From positions 1-36,440 of the forward strand of contig DATJVP010000067.1 in NCBI GenBank assembly GCA_035581425.1: a stretch of DNA of 36,440 bases, read 5' to 3'. Of the stretch, positions 17,638 through 25,708 are shown piece by piece. Position 1 is the stretch's first letter; each line of letters starts with the position of its first letter. The notes beneath the pieces were generated by a model. That model was not told the origin of the DNA. It was given only the letters and a program-made list of their open reading frames with translations, and made no database searches. Source of the DNA: DASZHJ01 sp035581425. GTDB lineage: Bacteria > Pseudomonadota > Alphaproteobacteria > ATCC43930 > CGMCC-115725. The position numbers were made by a program, and so were the translations under genes.

Positions 17638-17815
17638 CATGGTCTCCGGCCGCGCTCTCGCGCTTAGGCTCGAGGCGCTGCCGCAGAGAGCGCTGCGCGC
17701 AGCGAATATAGCGCCAGACTTGCTCGGGCTGCAGGGAGTCGCGCTCCAGTAAGAGCGACACAATGGGGTCGCTCATCAGCTCCTCGATCCTCGGCTCCTC
17801 GTTCGCGCGATACAT
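17600..17815 (-). CDS. Small hypothetical protein (71 aa)
   Basis: Short ORF with segment RIEELMSDPIVSLLLERDSL followed by a predicted helix QPEQVWRYIRCAQRSLRQRL and a basic, low-complexity tail. Two starts are possible: ATG 17815 (71 aa, weak ribosome site) and ATG 17776 (58 aa, GAGGAGCTG upstream). The 'MSDPIVxxL' pattern recalls small uncharacterised alphaproteobacterial proteins, but I cannot name a family. The 3' end overlaps the plus-strand 53-aa ORF, so at most one of the extreme 3' ends may be real. Treat as provisional. Confidence 0.45.
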   Translation of the reverse strand: MYRANEEPRIEELMSDPIVSLLLERDSLQPEQVWRYIRCAQRSLRQRLEPKRESAAGDHVNSPRTVIRSRR

Positions 17816-17982
17816 CGCCGCCACACTCTCTGCGCATCGGAACGTGGCGCGACTATCAGGGCGATGCGTGGCAGCCGCGTTACGATGCTCGAGGCAATTT
17901 TGGGTCGGGCGGCGTCGCTCCATGGTGGGTGAGCGCGCGCCGCCCGCGTTCAGCGCGTGGAGATTCCCCGCTGCTGAAGTGC

Positions 17983-18411
17983 TTATCGCCTGGCGATGCG
18001 CCGTAGCAGGTCCGGGAGCACACGGATGTCATAGCCATCCCCAGCCGCGCGCATGACGAGCTGAGCCGGATCGCCGCCCGCGCTTGCCTGCACCGCGGCC
18101 CACAGCAAGTAGCAGCGCGTGCCGCTGCGGCAATGGGCGAGGATCGGCTTCGGACTTTCCTCCAGCGCGCGAGCGAAGGCGTCGACATCGGCGGCCGAGA
18201 TCGTGTCTGTCCGTATCGGGATGTGCAGGTAGGTCATTCCCAGCTTCTCCGCCTCGGCTTTTGCGGCGGCGGCCGAAAGCTGGCCCATCTCCTCTCCGTC
18301 GGGACGGTTGTTGATGAGCGTCTTGACGCCCTCCCGCGCGAGTTCCGCGATATCCCGCGCGGTCACCTGCGAGGCCACCGCGAAATCCTGCTCCACGATC
18401 GTCGATTTCAT
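17983..18411 (-). CDS. TIGR01244-type phosphatase/sulfurtransferase (Blh-like)
   Basis: 142-residue dual-specificity-phosphatase-like protein. Seen: N-terminal FAVASQVTARDIAELAREGV, KTLINNRPDGEE, YLHIPIRTDTISAADVDAFA, and the catalytic loop ILAHCRSGTRCYLLWA. The loop is CRSGTR, a six-residue rhodanese-like loop rather than the seven-residue HCxxGxxR loop of phosphatases. Known relatives are the stand-alone TIGR01244 proteins and the N-terminal domain of Blh, implicated in sulfide/persulfide metabolism. The ATG follows GGAGG. It lies 23 bp downstream of polA on the same strand and may be co-transcribed. Substrate unknown. Confidence 0.82.
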   Translation of the reverse strand: MKSTIVEQDFAVASQVTARDIAELAREGVKTLINNRPDGEEMGQLSAAAAKAEAEKLGMTYLHIPIRTDTISAADVDAFARALEESPKPILAHCRSGTRCYLLWAAVQASAGGDPAQLVMRAAGDGYDIRVLPDLLRRIARR

Positions 18412-18434
18412 ATCAGCCTCCTGCGCGCCGGCGC

Positions 18435-21245
18435 TCAGTGCGCCTCTTCCCAATTCTGCGCCGCGCCAGTCTCCACCACCAGCGGCACCGAGAGCGAATG
18501 CGAGGGACCGACCGCACCCTCCATGACTTCCTTGACGAGAGCCGCGGTCGCCTTGATCTCGCGCTCCGGCGTCTCGAAGACGAGCTCGTCATGGACCTGC
18601 AGCAGCATCTTTGCCGTGAGCCCGGCCTTGGTGAGCGCCGCCGGGAGCCGCGCCATCGCACGCTTGATGATGTCCGCGGCCGAGCCCTGCAGGGGCGCAT
18701 TGATCGCCTGGCGCTCGGCAAAGCCGCGCCGCGCGGCGTTCGGATCCTTGATGCCGGGGATCGCGCAACGGCGCCCGAAGATCGTCTCGACGTAACCCCT
18801 CTCGCGGCAGAGCTGCTTCATCCGCTCCATATAGTCGCGGATGCCGGGGAAGCGCGCGAAATAGGCCTTGATGTAGGCCTGCGCCTCGCCCTGCGGCACC
18901 TGGAGCTGCCTCGCGAGCCCGAAGCCGCTGATGCCGTAGATAATGCCGAAGTTGATCGCCTTGGCGCGCCGACGCGTCTGTGCGTCCATCTTCGCGAGCG
19001 GGACGCCGAAAACCTCGCTCGCGGTCATCGCGTGAATGTCGGCGCCCTCGCGAAATGCTTGCTTGAGCGCGCCGACATCGGCGACATGCGCCGCGAGCCG
19101 GAGCTCGATCTGGCTGTAGTCCGCGGAGAGGAGGAGATTTCCGGGCGCCGCGACGAAGGCGCGGCGGATTTTGCGTCCCTCCTCCGTGCGGACGGGAATG
19201 TTCTGCAGATTGGGATCGGTCGAGGAGAGCCTGCCCGTCACTGCGCCTGCGAGCGAGTAGCTCGTATGGACACGGCCGGTGTCCGGATTGATCTCGTCGA
19301 CGAGCGCGTCCGCATAAGTGCTCTTGAGCTTCTGGAGCTGGCGCCAGTCGAGGATGCGCGCGGGCAAGGGATGCTGGTCCGCGAGGTCCTCCAGCACGCT
19401 CGCATCGGTGCCGTAGGCGCCAGTCTTCATCTTCTTGCCACCGGGGAGCTTCAATTCCTCGAACAGTACCTCGCCGAGCTGCTTCGGCGAGCCCAGGTTG
19501 AACTCGTGGCCCGCGAGCTTGTGGATCTCGCGCTCGAGTTCGGCCATCCGTGCGGCGAAATCTTCGGAGAGCTCCTTGAGCCGCTCGCGGTCGACGAGAA
19601 TGCCCGCACGTTCCATCGCCGCGACCACCGGCACGAGGGGCCGCTCGACCGTCTCGTAGAAGCTCACCATATGCTCGGCGAGGAGGCGCGGCTTCAGGAG
19701 CCGGTGGAAACGAAGCGTGTAGTCCGCATCCTCCGCGGCGTAGTCGCGCGCCTTCTCGAGCGGCACTGCGGCGAAGCCGATGTGAGCCTTCCCGCTACCG
19801 GCCACGTCCTTATATTTTATGGTGTCGTGCTTGAAATAAAGAAGAGCCAGCTCATCGAGCCCATGCCCATGCTGTCCGCCCTCGAGCACGAAGGACAGCA
19901 GCAGTGTGTCGTCGATAGGCCCGACGCTGATCCCGTATCGGCCGAGGACTAGGGTGTCGTACTTGATGTTGTGACCCACCTTAAGGACCGAGGGGTCCTC
20001 CAGCATCGGCTTCAACAATCCAAGCGCGATCTCCATCGAAATTTGCTTGAGATCGCCCTCCACCTTGCGGTCGCCGAGGTCGAGCCCCTCAGCGTTCGGG
20101 CGATGCGCGAGCGGGATGTAACAGGCCTCACCGGGCTCGAGCGCGAGCGAGACGCCCACGAGCTCCGCCCGCGTCGCATCGAGCGAGGTGGTCTCAGTGT
20201 CGACTGCGATTAAACCGGCACCGATCGCTCGCGCGATCCAGCGCTCGAGCTGCGCCTTCTCCTGCACGAGCTCGTAATGTTGCTTTGCGTCCGCAAGGCC
20301 CGGGGGAATCGTGCTGGCCGCAACACCGTTCGCCTCGTGCTTCGCCTCCGCTTCCGGCGCAGCCGCGGCCCCTTCACTCTTGAGCTTGCCGTCGAGCCGA
20401 TTGAGGAGCGAGCGAAAGTTCTGGGTCTGGAGGAAGTGCGTGACCTTGGCGCGGTCGAGCGGCTTCACCTCGAGTGCCTCAAGCGGCAACGGCAACGGCG
20501 CGTCGCTGTCGAGGGTGACGAGCTTTTTCGAGATGCGCGCCTGCTCCGCGAAGTCGATGAGGTTCTGCCGCCGCTTCGGTTGCTTGATCTCGCCCGCACG
20601 CTTCAGCAGCTCCTCGAGGCCGCCGTAAGCCGTTATGAGCTCGGCCGCAGTTTTGACGCCGATCCCCGGCACGCCCGGCACGTTGTCGACGCTGTCGCCG
20701 GCAAGCGCCTGTACGTCGATCACCTGCTCGGGCCCGACGCCGAACTTCTCCTTGACCTCGGCGGCGCCGATCGGCCGGTTCTTGATGGGATCGAGAAGGC
20801 GGACCTCGTTCGAGACGAGCTGCATCAGGTCCTTGTCGGAAGAGACAACGGTGACCGTCGCTCCCGCCTTGACCGCGGCCTTGGCGTAGGAGGCGATGAG
20901 GTCATCGGCCTCGTAATCCGGCTGCTCAATGCGCGCGACGGAGAGTGCATCGGTCGCCTCGCGCACGAGAGCGAACTGCGGGATGAGATCGTCGGGCGGG
21001 TCCGGGCGCTGCGCTTTGTAGGCCTCGTAGATGCGGTTGCGGAACGTCGTGCGCGCGGTATCGAAGACGACGGCAATGCGATCGGCGTCCGTCTCCTGCA
21101 GCAGCTTCAGCAGCATGTTGGTGAAGCCGAGCACCGCGCCCACGGGCGTTCCGTCGGGCCGCGTCAGCGGCGGCAGGGCGTGATAGGCGCGGAAGATGAA
21201 CCCCGAGCCGTCGATCAGATAGACGTGATGCGGGTTCTTCTTCAA
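18435..21245 (-). CDS. polA: DNA polymerase I
   Basis: Repair and lagging-strand polymerase, 936 residues, with all three domains. Seen: 5' nuclease (HHVYLIDGSGFIFRAYHALP, DYEADDLIASYA, ALAGDSVDNVPGVPGIGVKT); 3'-5' exonuclease with intact motifs VDTETTSLD, VGHNIKYDTLVL and YAAEDADYTLR, so proofreading should be active; polymerase motifs A (SADYSQIELRL), B (RRAKAINFGIIYGISGFG, Phe at the sugar-selecting position) and C (LQVHDELVFE). The best start is TTG at 21245, which overlaps the upstream zinc-finger gene's stop as TTGA. The ATG at 21314 would extend 69 bp into that gene and add a non-homologous N-terminus. Confidence 0.96.
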   Translation of the reverse strand: MKKNPHHVYLIDGSGFIFRAYHALPPLTRPDGTPVGAVLGFTNMLLKLLQETDADRIAVVFDTARTTFRNRIYEAYKAQRPDPPDDLIPQFALVREATDALSVARIEQPDYEADDLIASYAKAAVKAGATVTVVSSDKDLMQLVSNEVRLLDPIKNRPIGAAEVKEKFGVGPEQVIDVQALAGDSVDNVPGVPGIGVKTAAELITAYGGLEELLKRAGEIKQPKRRQNLIDFAEQARISKKLVTLDSDAPLPLPLEALEVKPLDRAKVTHFLQTQNFRSLLNRLDGKLKSEGAAAAPEAEAKHEANGVAASTIPPGLADAKQHYELVQEKAQLERWIARAIGAGLIAVDTETTSLDATRAELVGVSLALEPGEACYIPLAHRPNAEGLDLGDRKVEGDLKQISMEIALGLLKPMLEDPSVLKVGHNIKYDTLVLGRYGISVGPIDDTLLLSFVLEGGQHGHGLDELALLYFKHDTIKYKDVAGSGKAHIGFAAVPLEKARDYAAEDADYTLRFHRLLKPRLLAEHMVSFYETVERPLVPVVAAMERAGILVDRERLKELSEDFAARMAELEREIHKLAGHEFNLGSPKQLGEVLFEELKLPGGKKMKTGAYGTDASVLEDLADQHPLPARILDWRQLQKLKSTYADALVDEINPDTGRVHTSYSLAGAVTGRLSSTDPNLQNIPVRTEEGRKIRRAFVAAPGNLLLSADYSQIELRLAAHVADVGALKQAFREGADIHAMTASEVFGVPLAKMDAQTRRRAKAINFGIIYGISGFGLARQLQVPQGEAQAYIKAYFARFPGIRDYMERMKQLCRERGYVETIFGRRCAIPGIKDPNAARRGFAERQAINAPLQGSAADIIKRAMARLPAALTKAGLTAKMLLQVHDELVFETPEREIKATAALVKEVMEGAVGPSHSLSVPLVVETGAAQNWEEAH

Positions 21246-21430
21246 GAGGCGGGCGCGGCCTTCGCCTCGCCGCGCTTGGAGACGTGGATGTAGAGGCGCG
21301 AGCAATAGGGGCACTCGATCCTCCCCTCGGGACCCAGGTTCAGATAGACCTTAGGATGGCCGAGCGCGCCGCCCACGCCGTTGCAAGCGACCGTGTCGGT
21401 CTCCACATGGATGGTCTCAAAGGGCTGCAT
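21242..21430 (-). CDS. Zinc-finger domain protein (zf-CHCC, NDUFS6-like)
   Basis: 62-residue protein with a CHCC zinc site: Cys in DTVACNGVGG, His in ALGHPKVYL, and the CxxC of RIECPYCSRLY. Known: the family (PF10276) is related to the C-terminus of complex I subunit NDUFS6 and is common as a small stand-alone protein in alphaproteobacteria, with unclear function. The ATG at 21430 gives the typical N-terminus MQPFETIHVETDTVAC; the longer frame lies in the divergent leader. Its stop overlaps the polA TTG start, so translation of polA is probably coupled to it. Confidence 0.87.
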   Translation of the reverse strand: MQPFETIHVETDTVACNGVGGALGHPKVYLNLGPEGRIECPYCSRLYIHVSKRGEAKAAPAS

Positions 21431-21455
21431 CGCTTGGGTCCGGGTCTTGAGGAGG

Positions 21456-22544
21456 ATGCGCGCGGATGATACCGATTGCCGTAGGACAATCAATGAGACG
21501 CTGCGGTGCGGTGATCCCTTCCGTTCCCAGTCCAATTTCCATCGGAGTGCCCCGCTGAACGATCCCCTCACCACAACCGTTCCGCGCCTGCCCGAGCGCG
21601 ATCCGGCCGCGCCGGCGCTGGCGGTCGAGGTGAAGGGATTGACGAAGATCTACCGCGGCAGCAATCGGCAGCCGGACAAGCTCGCGCTCGACAACGTCGA
21701 TCTGGAGATTTCCCGCGGCGCTATATTCGGCTTGCTCGGTCCCAACGGCGCCGGCAAGTCGACGCTCATCAACATCCTCGCGGGGCTCGTCATCAAGAGC
21801 AAGGGCGAGGTCCGAATCTGGGGGATCGATACCGAGCGCGATTCGCGCCAGGCGCGGGCGGCGATTGGGGTCGTGGCGCAAGAGCTCAACATCGACGCCT
21901 TTTTCACGCCGCGCGAGCTCCTCGACCTGCAAGCGGGACTCTACGGCGTGCGCAAATCCGAGCGGCGCACCGAAGCGATCTTAGCCTCCCTTGCCTTGCT
22001 GCCGCAGGCGGACGCCTATTCCCGGACACTCTCAGGCGGCATGAAGCGGCGTCTCATGATCGGAAAGGCGATGGTGCATGCGCCGCCGGTGCTGGTGCTA
22101 GACGAGCCCACGGCGGGCGTCGACGTCGAGCTTCGGCGTCAGCTCTGGGACCTCGTGCGCGCGCTCAATGCGGCGGGGACGACGATCCTTCTCACCACGC
22201 ATTATCTCGAGGAGGCAGAGACGCTCTGCGAGCGAATCGCGATCATCGACAAAGGCCGCGTCGTCGCTTGCGACACGACGGAAGCACTCGTGGGCCGGAT
22301 CGACGCGAAGACCCTTACCTTCCTGCTGGCGGAGCCGATCGCCGCGCTGCCGCCGCCGCTCGCCGCGATGGGATTTACGCTCACGGCATCCGATCACCTT
22401 GTTCTCCACTACCGACGCAGTACGACGACGCTGGCGCCTGTGTTGGAAGCGATCCGGTCCGCGGGCATCTCGGTCCGCGACATCAAGAGCGAGGAGACCG
22501 ATCTCGAGGACATTTTCCTGCAATTGACCGGGGGTGCGCGATGA
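21456..22544 (+). CDS. ABC transporter ATP-binding protein, ABC-2/CcmA type
   Basis: Nucleotide-binding subunit. Seen: Walker A GLLGPNGAGKSTLINILAGL, Q-loop GVVAQELNID, signature LSGGMKRRLMIGKAMVHAP, Walker B LVLDEPTAGVD, H-loop LLTTHYLEEAE, and a C-terminal regulatory tail typical of ABC-2 exporters (DrrA/NodI/YadG-like). Start uncertain: ATG 21456 has AGGAGG almost touching it; a CTG at 21555 has GGAG seven bases upstream and would give a more usual N-terminus; a GTG at 21630 would cut the first strand. The stop overlaps the following lipoprotein gene (ATGA). No ABC-2 permease is adjacent, which is unusual. Substrate unknown. Confidence 0.88.
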   Translation: MRADDTDCRRTINETLRCGDPFRSQSNFHRSAPLNDPLTTTVPRLPERDPAAPALAVEVKGLTKIYRGSNRQPDKLALDNVDLEISRGAIFGLLGPNGAGKSTLINILAGLVIKSKGEVRIWGIDTERDSRQARAAIGVVAQELNIDAFFTPRELLDLQAGLYGVRKSERRTEAILASLALLPQADAYSRTLSGGMKRRLMIGKAMVHAPPVLVLDEPTAGVDVELRRQLWDLVRALNAAGTTILLTTHYLEEAETLCERIAIIDKGRVVACDTTEALVGRIDAKTLTFLLAEPIAALPPPLAAMGFTLTASDHLVLHYRRSTTTLAPVLEAIRSAGISVRDIKSEETDLEDIFLQLTGGAR

Positions 22545-23548
22545 GGCGCGCGCTCGGGCTCGCGGCTCTCGCCGTGGCGCTGCTGCTCGGCGCCTGTGCG
22601 GCGCCGCCTCTGGCGCCACCGCCTGCGCCGCCGGGCTCAGTCCGGCCGTACCTTGCCGCGCAGGAATTCGTTGCCGATGACGGGACGGCGCTGCCGCTCC
22701 GATCATGGCTGCCCGGGGGCGAGACCAAGGCCGTCATCCTCGCGCTCCATGGCTTCAACGACTATTCGAACGCCTTCACCGCGCCCGCGGAGGATTGGGC
22801 AAAGCAGGGGATCGCGACCTACGCGTACGACCAGCGCGGCTTCGGCGAGGCACCGAATCGCGGCGGCTGGGTGGGCGCCGAACGCCTCGCCCTCGATGCC
22901 GAGGAAATCTGCCTCTTGCTGAAGGAGCGCTATCCCGGCCGCCCCCTCATTCTTCTCGGCGAGAGCATGGGGGGCGCAGTCGCGATCGTCGCGGCGACGG
23001 GAACGCTGGGAACGCCGCCGACTCCGGCGGATGGGCTCGTGGTCGCGGCGCCCGCAGTCTGGGGCCGCAGCAGCATGACGATGCTCGAGCGCGTAGCCCT
23101 TTGGCTCGCCGACGGCGTCGTCCCCGGCATGACCGTCACGGGAGAAGGACTTCGCATCACGCCTTCCGACAACACGGAGATGCTGCGTGCGCTGTCGCGC
23201 GATCCGCTCGTGCTCAAGGAAACGCGGATCGCGAGCCTCGAGGGACTCGTCGATCTCATGGACGCAGCCGCGGCGGCGGCGCCCAAGCTCCATGCGCCGA
23301 TGCTCTTCCTCTATGGCGACCGCGACGAGATCATCCCGGCGGAGCCGACGCGCCGCTTCCTCGCGGCGTTGCCGGGGGACGAGCAGCGCCGGATTGCGTT
23401 CTATCCCAAGGGATATCACATGCTGCTGCGCGATCTCGACGCAGCGGTGGTACGGGAGGATGTGGCGGCCTGGGTCGCGAACCGCGACCGGCCGCTTCCC
23501 TCGGGCGCCGATCGCCATGCGCAGGAGACGCTCGCGGCTTCACGCTGA
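22541..23548 (+). CDS. Lipoprotein alpha/beta hydrolase, monoacylglycerol-lipase-like
   Basis: Serine hydrolase with a lipoprotein signal: MRRALGLAALAVALLLGAC ends in lipobox LLGAC, so the mature protein begins at Cys19 and is membrane-attached; Ala follows the Cys. Seen: oxyanion loop LALHGFNDYSNAF, YDQRGFGEAPNRGGW, nucleophile elbow LLGESMGGAVAI, probable acid in LYGDRDEIIP and His in PKGYHMLLRD. These match lysophospholipase/monoacylglycerol lipases (Hydrolase_4). 335 residues. It overlaps the ABC ATPase gene by 4 bp, implying coupled translation and perhaps a role in lipid turnover at the envelope, but the pairing is not one I recognise. Confidence 0.87.
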   Translation: MRRALGLAALAVALLLGACAAPPLAPPPAPPGSVRPYLAAQEFVADDGTALPLRSWLPGGETKAVILALHGFNDYSNAFTAPAEDWAKQGIATYAYDQRGFGEAPNRGGWVGAERLALDAEEICLLLKERYPGRPLILLGESMGGAVAIVAATGTLGTPPTPADGLVVAAPAVWGRSSMTMLERVALWLADGVVPGMTVTGEGLRITPSDNTEMLRALSRDPLVLKETRIASLEGLVDLMDAAAAAAPKLHAPMLFLYGDRDEIIPAEPTRRFLAALPGDEQRRIAFYPKGYHMLLRDLDAAVVREDVAAWVANRDRPLPSGADRHAQETLAASR

Positions 23549-23558
23549 CGATCGGGCC

Positions 23559-23572
23559 TTGATCCAGATCAA
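23559..23572. promoter_or_regulatory. Perfect FNR/FixK-type box
   Basis: TTGATCCAGATCAA matches the TTGAT-N4-ATCAA consensus of FNR/FixK/Anr regulators exactly. Its centre is 66 bp before the ATG of a 31-codon ORF. A class II promoter (box at -41.5) would start transcription near 23607, leaving a leader of about 25 bp that includes the strong ribosome site. Confidence 0.75.
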
Positions 23573-23631
23573 CGACCCCGGGCCGGCGGCACGCCACTTT
23601 CCCCGCATCAGAGGATGCGCGGAGGAAAGCG

Positions 23632-23727
23632 ATGACCCCCGGAGAACATGCCTTTCTGATCGGCGCGATCGTGGCGGCGCTCGCCTTCATGACGACGCTC
23701 GCCTGGGCTTCCTGGCGAAGCCCCTGA
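23632..23727 (+). CDS. 31-aa membrane microprotein, probably oxygen-regulated
   Basis: ATG preceded by GGAGGAAAG at good spacing. The peptide is one hydrophobic helix (FLIGAIVAALAFMTTLAWA) between a short polar N-terminus and WRSP. It has the size and shape of small respiratory-complex subunits such as CydX or CcoQ-like peptides, but no sequence family is recognised and no oxidase gene is in the window. The support is the FNR/FixK box upstream, the ribosome site and intact frame. It ends four bases before the stop of the convergent TPR glycosyltransferase gene. Confidence 0.6.
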   Translation: MTPGEHAFLIGAIVAALAFMTTLAWASWRSP

Positions 23728-23730
23728 GGC

Positions 23731-25578
23731 TCAGCCGGATTTTACGATCCGCCGCATCAGCGCCGTAAACTCGCGCGCGAAGGCGCGGGGATTCATGATG
23801 GGGCTGTCGACGAGACGCGGCCGGAGCGTGCGTCGATAGTCCGCAAGGCGCGGCAGATCGTTTGCTAGCTCTGCCGCGAGGTTGACGTAGCCCTCCTCGT
23901 CAGGCGCGGAGAGCTCGGGGAAGCCGGCATTGGTGAGGTGGGTGAGCGAGTGCCGGCCGGCGAATGTGCGGCCGGGCGTCGTCACCACGGGCACGCCCAT
24001 CCACATCGCCTCGAGCGTGGTGAGGCCGCCGCTATAGGGACGGCTATCGAGGCCGATGTCGACGTCGTTGTAGCGGTTGAGCAGCGCCCAATGCGGCGTC
24101 GAGCCCTCGATGATGATGCGCTCGCGCGCGATGCCGGCCTCGTCGAAGCGCTTGCGCAGCCGCGTCTCCACCACGGGATCATTGAGCTTCTTGTAGGTGA
24201 GAACGAGCTTCGAGCCCGGCACGGTGTGCAGCACCTTGGCCCAGGTCGAGACCGAGAGCGCACCTGCTTTGCCGACGTTGTGAAAGCCGCCGAAGGTGAC
24301 GTGACCGTTCCGCTCCGCCGGAAGCGGGCCCACGGGGGGCGAATAGGGCGGCGGCTCGTAGCAGACGTAATCGTGCTCCGTGCGCAGCACGCGCTCGGTG
24401 TAGAACCTCTCGCATCCCTCGGGGATCTGCCAACGATCGCCGAGAATGTAATCCATGGCGCCGATGCCCGTCGTTCCGACGTAACCGCCCCAGGTCACCT
24501 GCACCGGCGCCGCGCGGCGCGCGAAGACGCGGAGGCGGTTCCCCTTGGTGTGGCCCGCCAAGTCGAATAGCACGTCCACCTGGTCCGCCCGGATCGAGGT
24601 CAGGAGCTTCTCGTCGGAGAAGGCGCGCACGTCGCGCCAGAGCGCGGTGTGGCGCTTGATGTCGACGGAGAGATCGTCGAGTCGCGGCGTCGTCGAATAG
24701 ATCAGCGGCACGATCTCACGCCGATCCAGAAAGCGAAGCATGCCGCAGATGAAATAGCCCACGGGCGCACGGCAGAGGTCGGGCGAGACGAAGCCCACGC
24801 GGATGGGCTCCCCGGGATTGCGCGGCCGCGCCGGGAGCTGCGGGGTCGGATGCGGCGAATAGAGCTTGTCCCAGCCAAGGCTGAGCTCCAGAAGCTTCTC
24901 CGGCGTCACCACGGGCCGGTACTGCTCGTTCATGAGCCGGTTGCAGTAGGCTTGGGAATAGCTGGTGTCGCGGCGGATCGCCTCCTCATAAGCCTGGACG
25001 CTGGCGTCGGCGTCGCCCTGCTCGATCTGGATGGCACCCATGTTGTTCCAGATCGCGGCGATGTTCGTGTTGCGCGCGAGCGCCGCTTGAAACTTCTCCT
25101 TCGCCTCCTCGAGCCGCTCGAGCTCGTAGTAGCAGACACCGAGATTGGAGAGGGCGTCGACATTCTCGGGCTCGATCTCCAGCGCCTTCTGGAAGCTCTC
25201 GAGCGCACGAAGCACGCGGCCAAGATTCATCTGCGCGCGCCCGAGCGCAATCCAGGTGTTGGGTCGCTTCTCCTGCATGCTGAGCGCATGGCTGATGGCA
25301 CCGATCGCCTCTTCATAACGCCCGAGCGAGATCAGGATCACGCCGAGGTGATCGTAATACTCCGCGACCGAGTTGTTGCTCTGGATCGCGCGCTGGATGA
25401 GGTCGAAGGCCTCCTGATGCCGTCCGCGCTGATGCGCGGCCATGCCCAGCAAGTGCAGCGCGTCGGGATGGGCCGGCATCCGCGCGAGGATGTACTTGTA
25501 GAGCGCCTCCGATTGGTCAAGCCGACCGGCACGGTGATGCTCGAGCGCCGTGTTGAGCACGTCGGGAATCGTCGCCAT
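23731..25578 (-). CDS. TPR-containing GT41 (SPINDLY/OGT-like) glycosyltransferase
   Basis: 615 residues: about six tetratricopeptide repeats in the N-terminal 220 (pattern as in ALSNLGVCYYELERLEEAKE), then an O-GlcNAc-transferase-like domain. Seen: GFVSPDLCRAPVGYFICGML, LFDLAGHTKGNRL, PVQVTWGGYVGTTG, VTFGGFHNVGKAG, and the UDP-sugar region RPYSGGLTTLEAMWMGVPVV. Known: bacterial GT41 enzymes modify proteins such as flagellin or make glycans. The position usually held by His (e.g. HSVGYF, HPTSH in OGT) appears to be Ala271 here. The ATG at 25578 follows AAGGAG; upstream frame is leader. It is divergent from a GT4 gene, so both may serve one glycan. The acceptor is unknown. Confidence 0.87.
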   Translation of the reverse strand: MATIPDVLNTALEHHRAGRLDQSEALYKYILARMPAHPDALHLLGMAAHQRGRHQEAFDLIQRAIQSNNSVAEYYDHLGVILISLGRYEEAIGAISHALSMQEKRPNTWIALGRAQMNLGRVLRALESFQKALEIEPENVDALSNLGVCYYELERLEEAKEKFQAALARNTNIAAIWNNMGAIQIEQGDADASVQAYEEAIRRDTSYSQAYCNRLMNEQYRPVVTPEKLLELSLGWDKLYSPHPTPQLPARPRNPGEPIRVGFVSPDLCRAPVGYFICGMLRFLDRREIVPLIYSTTPRLDDLSVDIKRHTALWRDVRAFSDEKLLTSIRADQVDVLFDLAGHTKGNRLRVFARRAAPVQVTWGGYVGTTGIGAMDYILGDRWQIPEGCERFYTERVLRTEHDYVCYEPPPYSPPVGPLPAERNGHVTFGGFHNVGKAGALSVSTWAKVLHTVPGSKLVLTYKKLNDPVVETRLRKRFDEAGIARERIIIEGSTPHWALLNRYNDVDIGLDSRPYSGGLTTLEAMWMGVPVVTTPGRTFAGRHSLTHLTNAGFPELSAPDEEGYVNLAAELANDLPRLADYRRTLRPRLVDSPIMNPRAFAREFTALMRRIVKSG

Positions 25579-25708
25579 GGCGCTCCTTATAGCGAATGAA
25601 TCGAAAGCTGCCAGCGCGATTCTTCGCTCGCGCGACGCGCATGCGCCCCATTGCCAACAGCCGCGCGGTCGCTTAGTTCTGCCGCGCATAAAGCGGGCGG
25701 CCTCCTCC

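Noticed and set aside
18438..19952. 504-codon frame antisense to polA, and similar long antisense frames at 9740-10972, 12039-12995 and 20277-21293
   Set aside because: All lie opposite well-identified genes, lack ribosome sites and recognisable domains, and have shadow-like composition.
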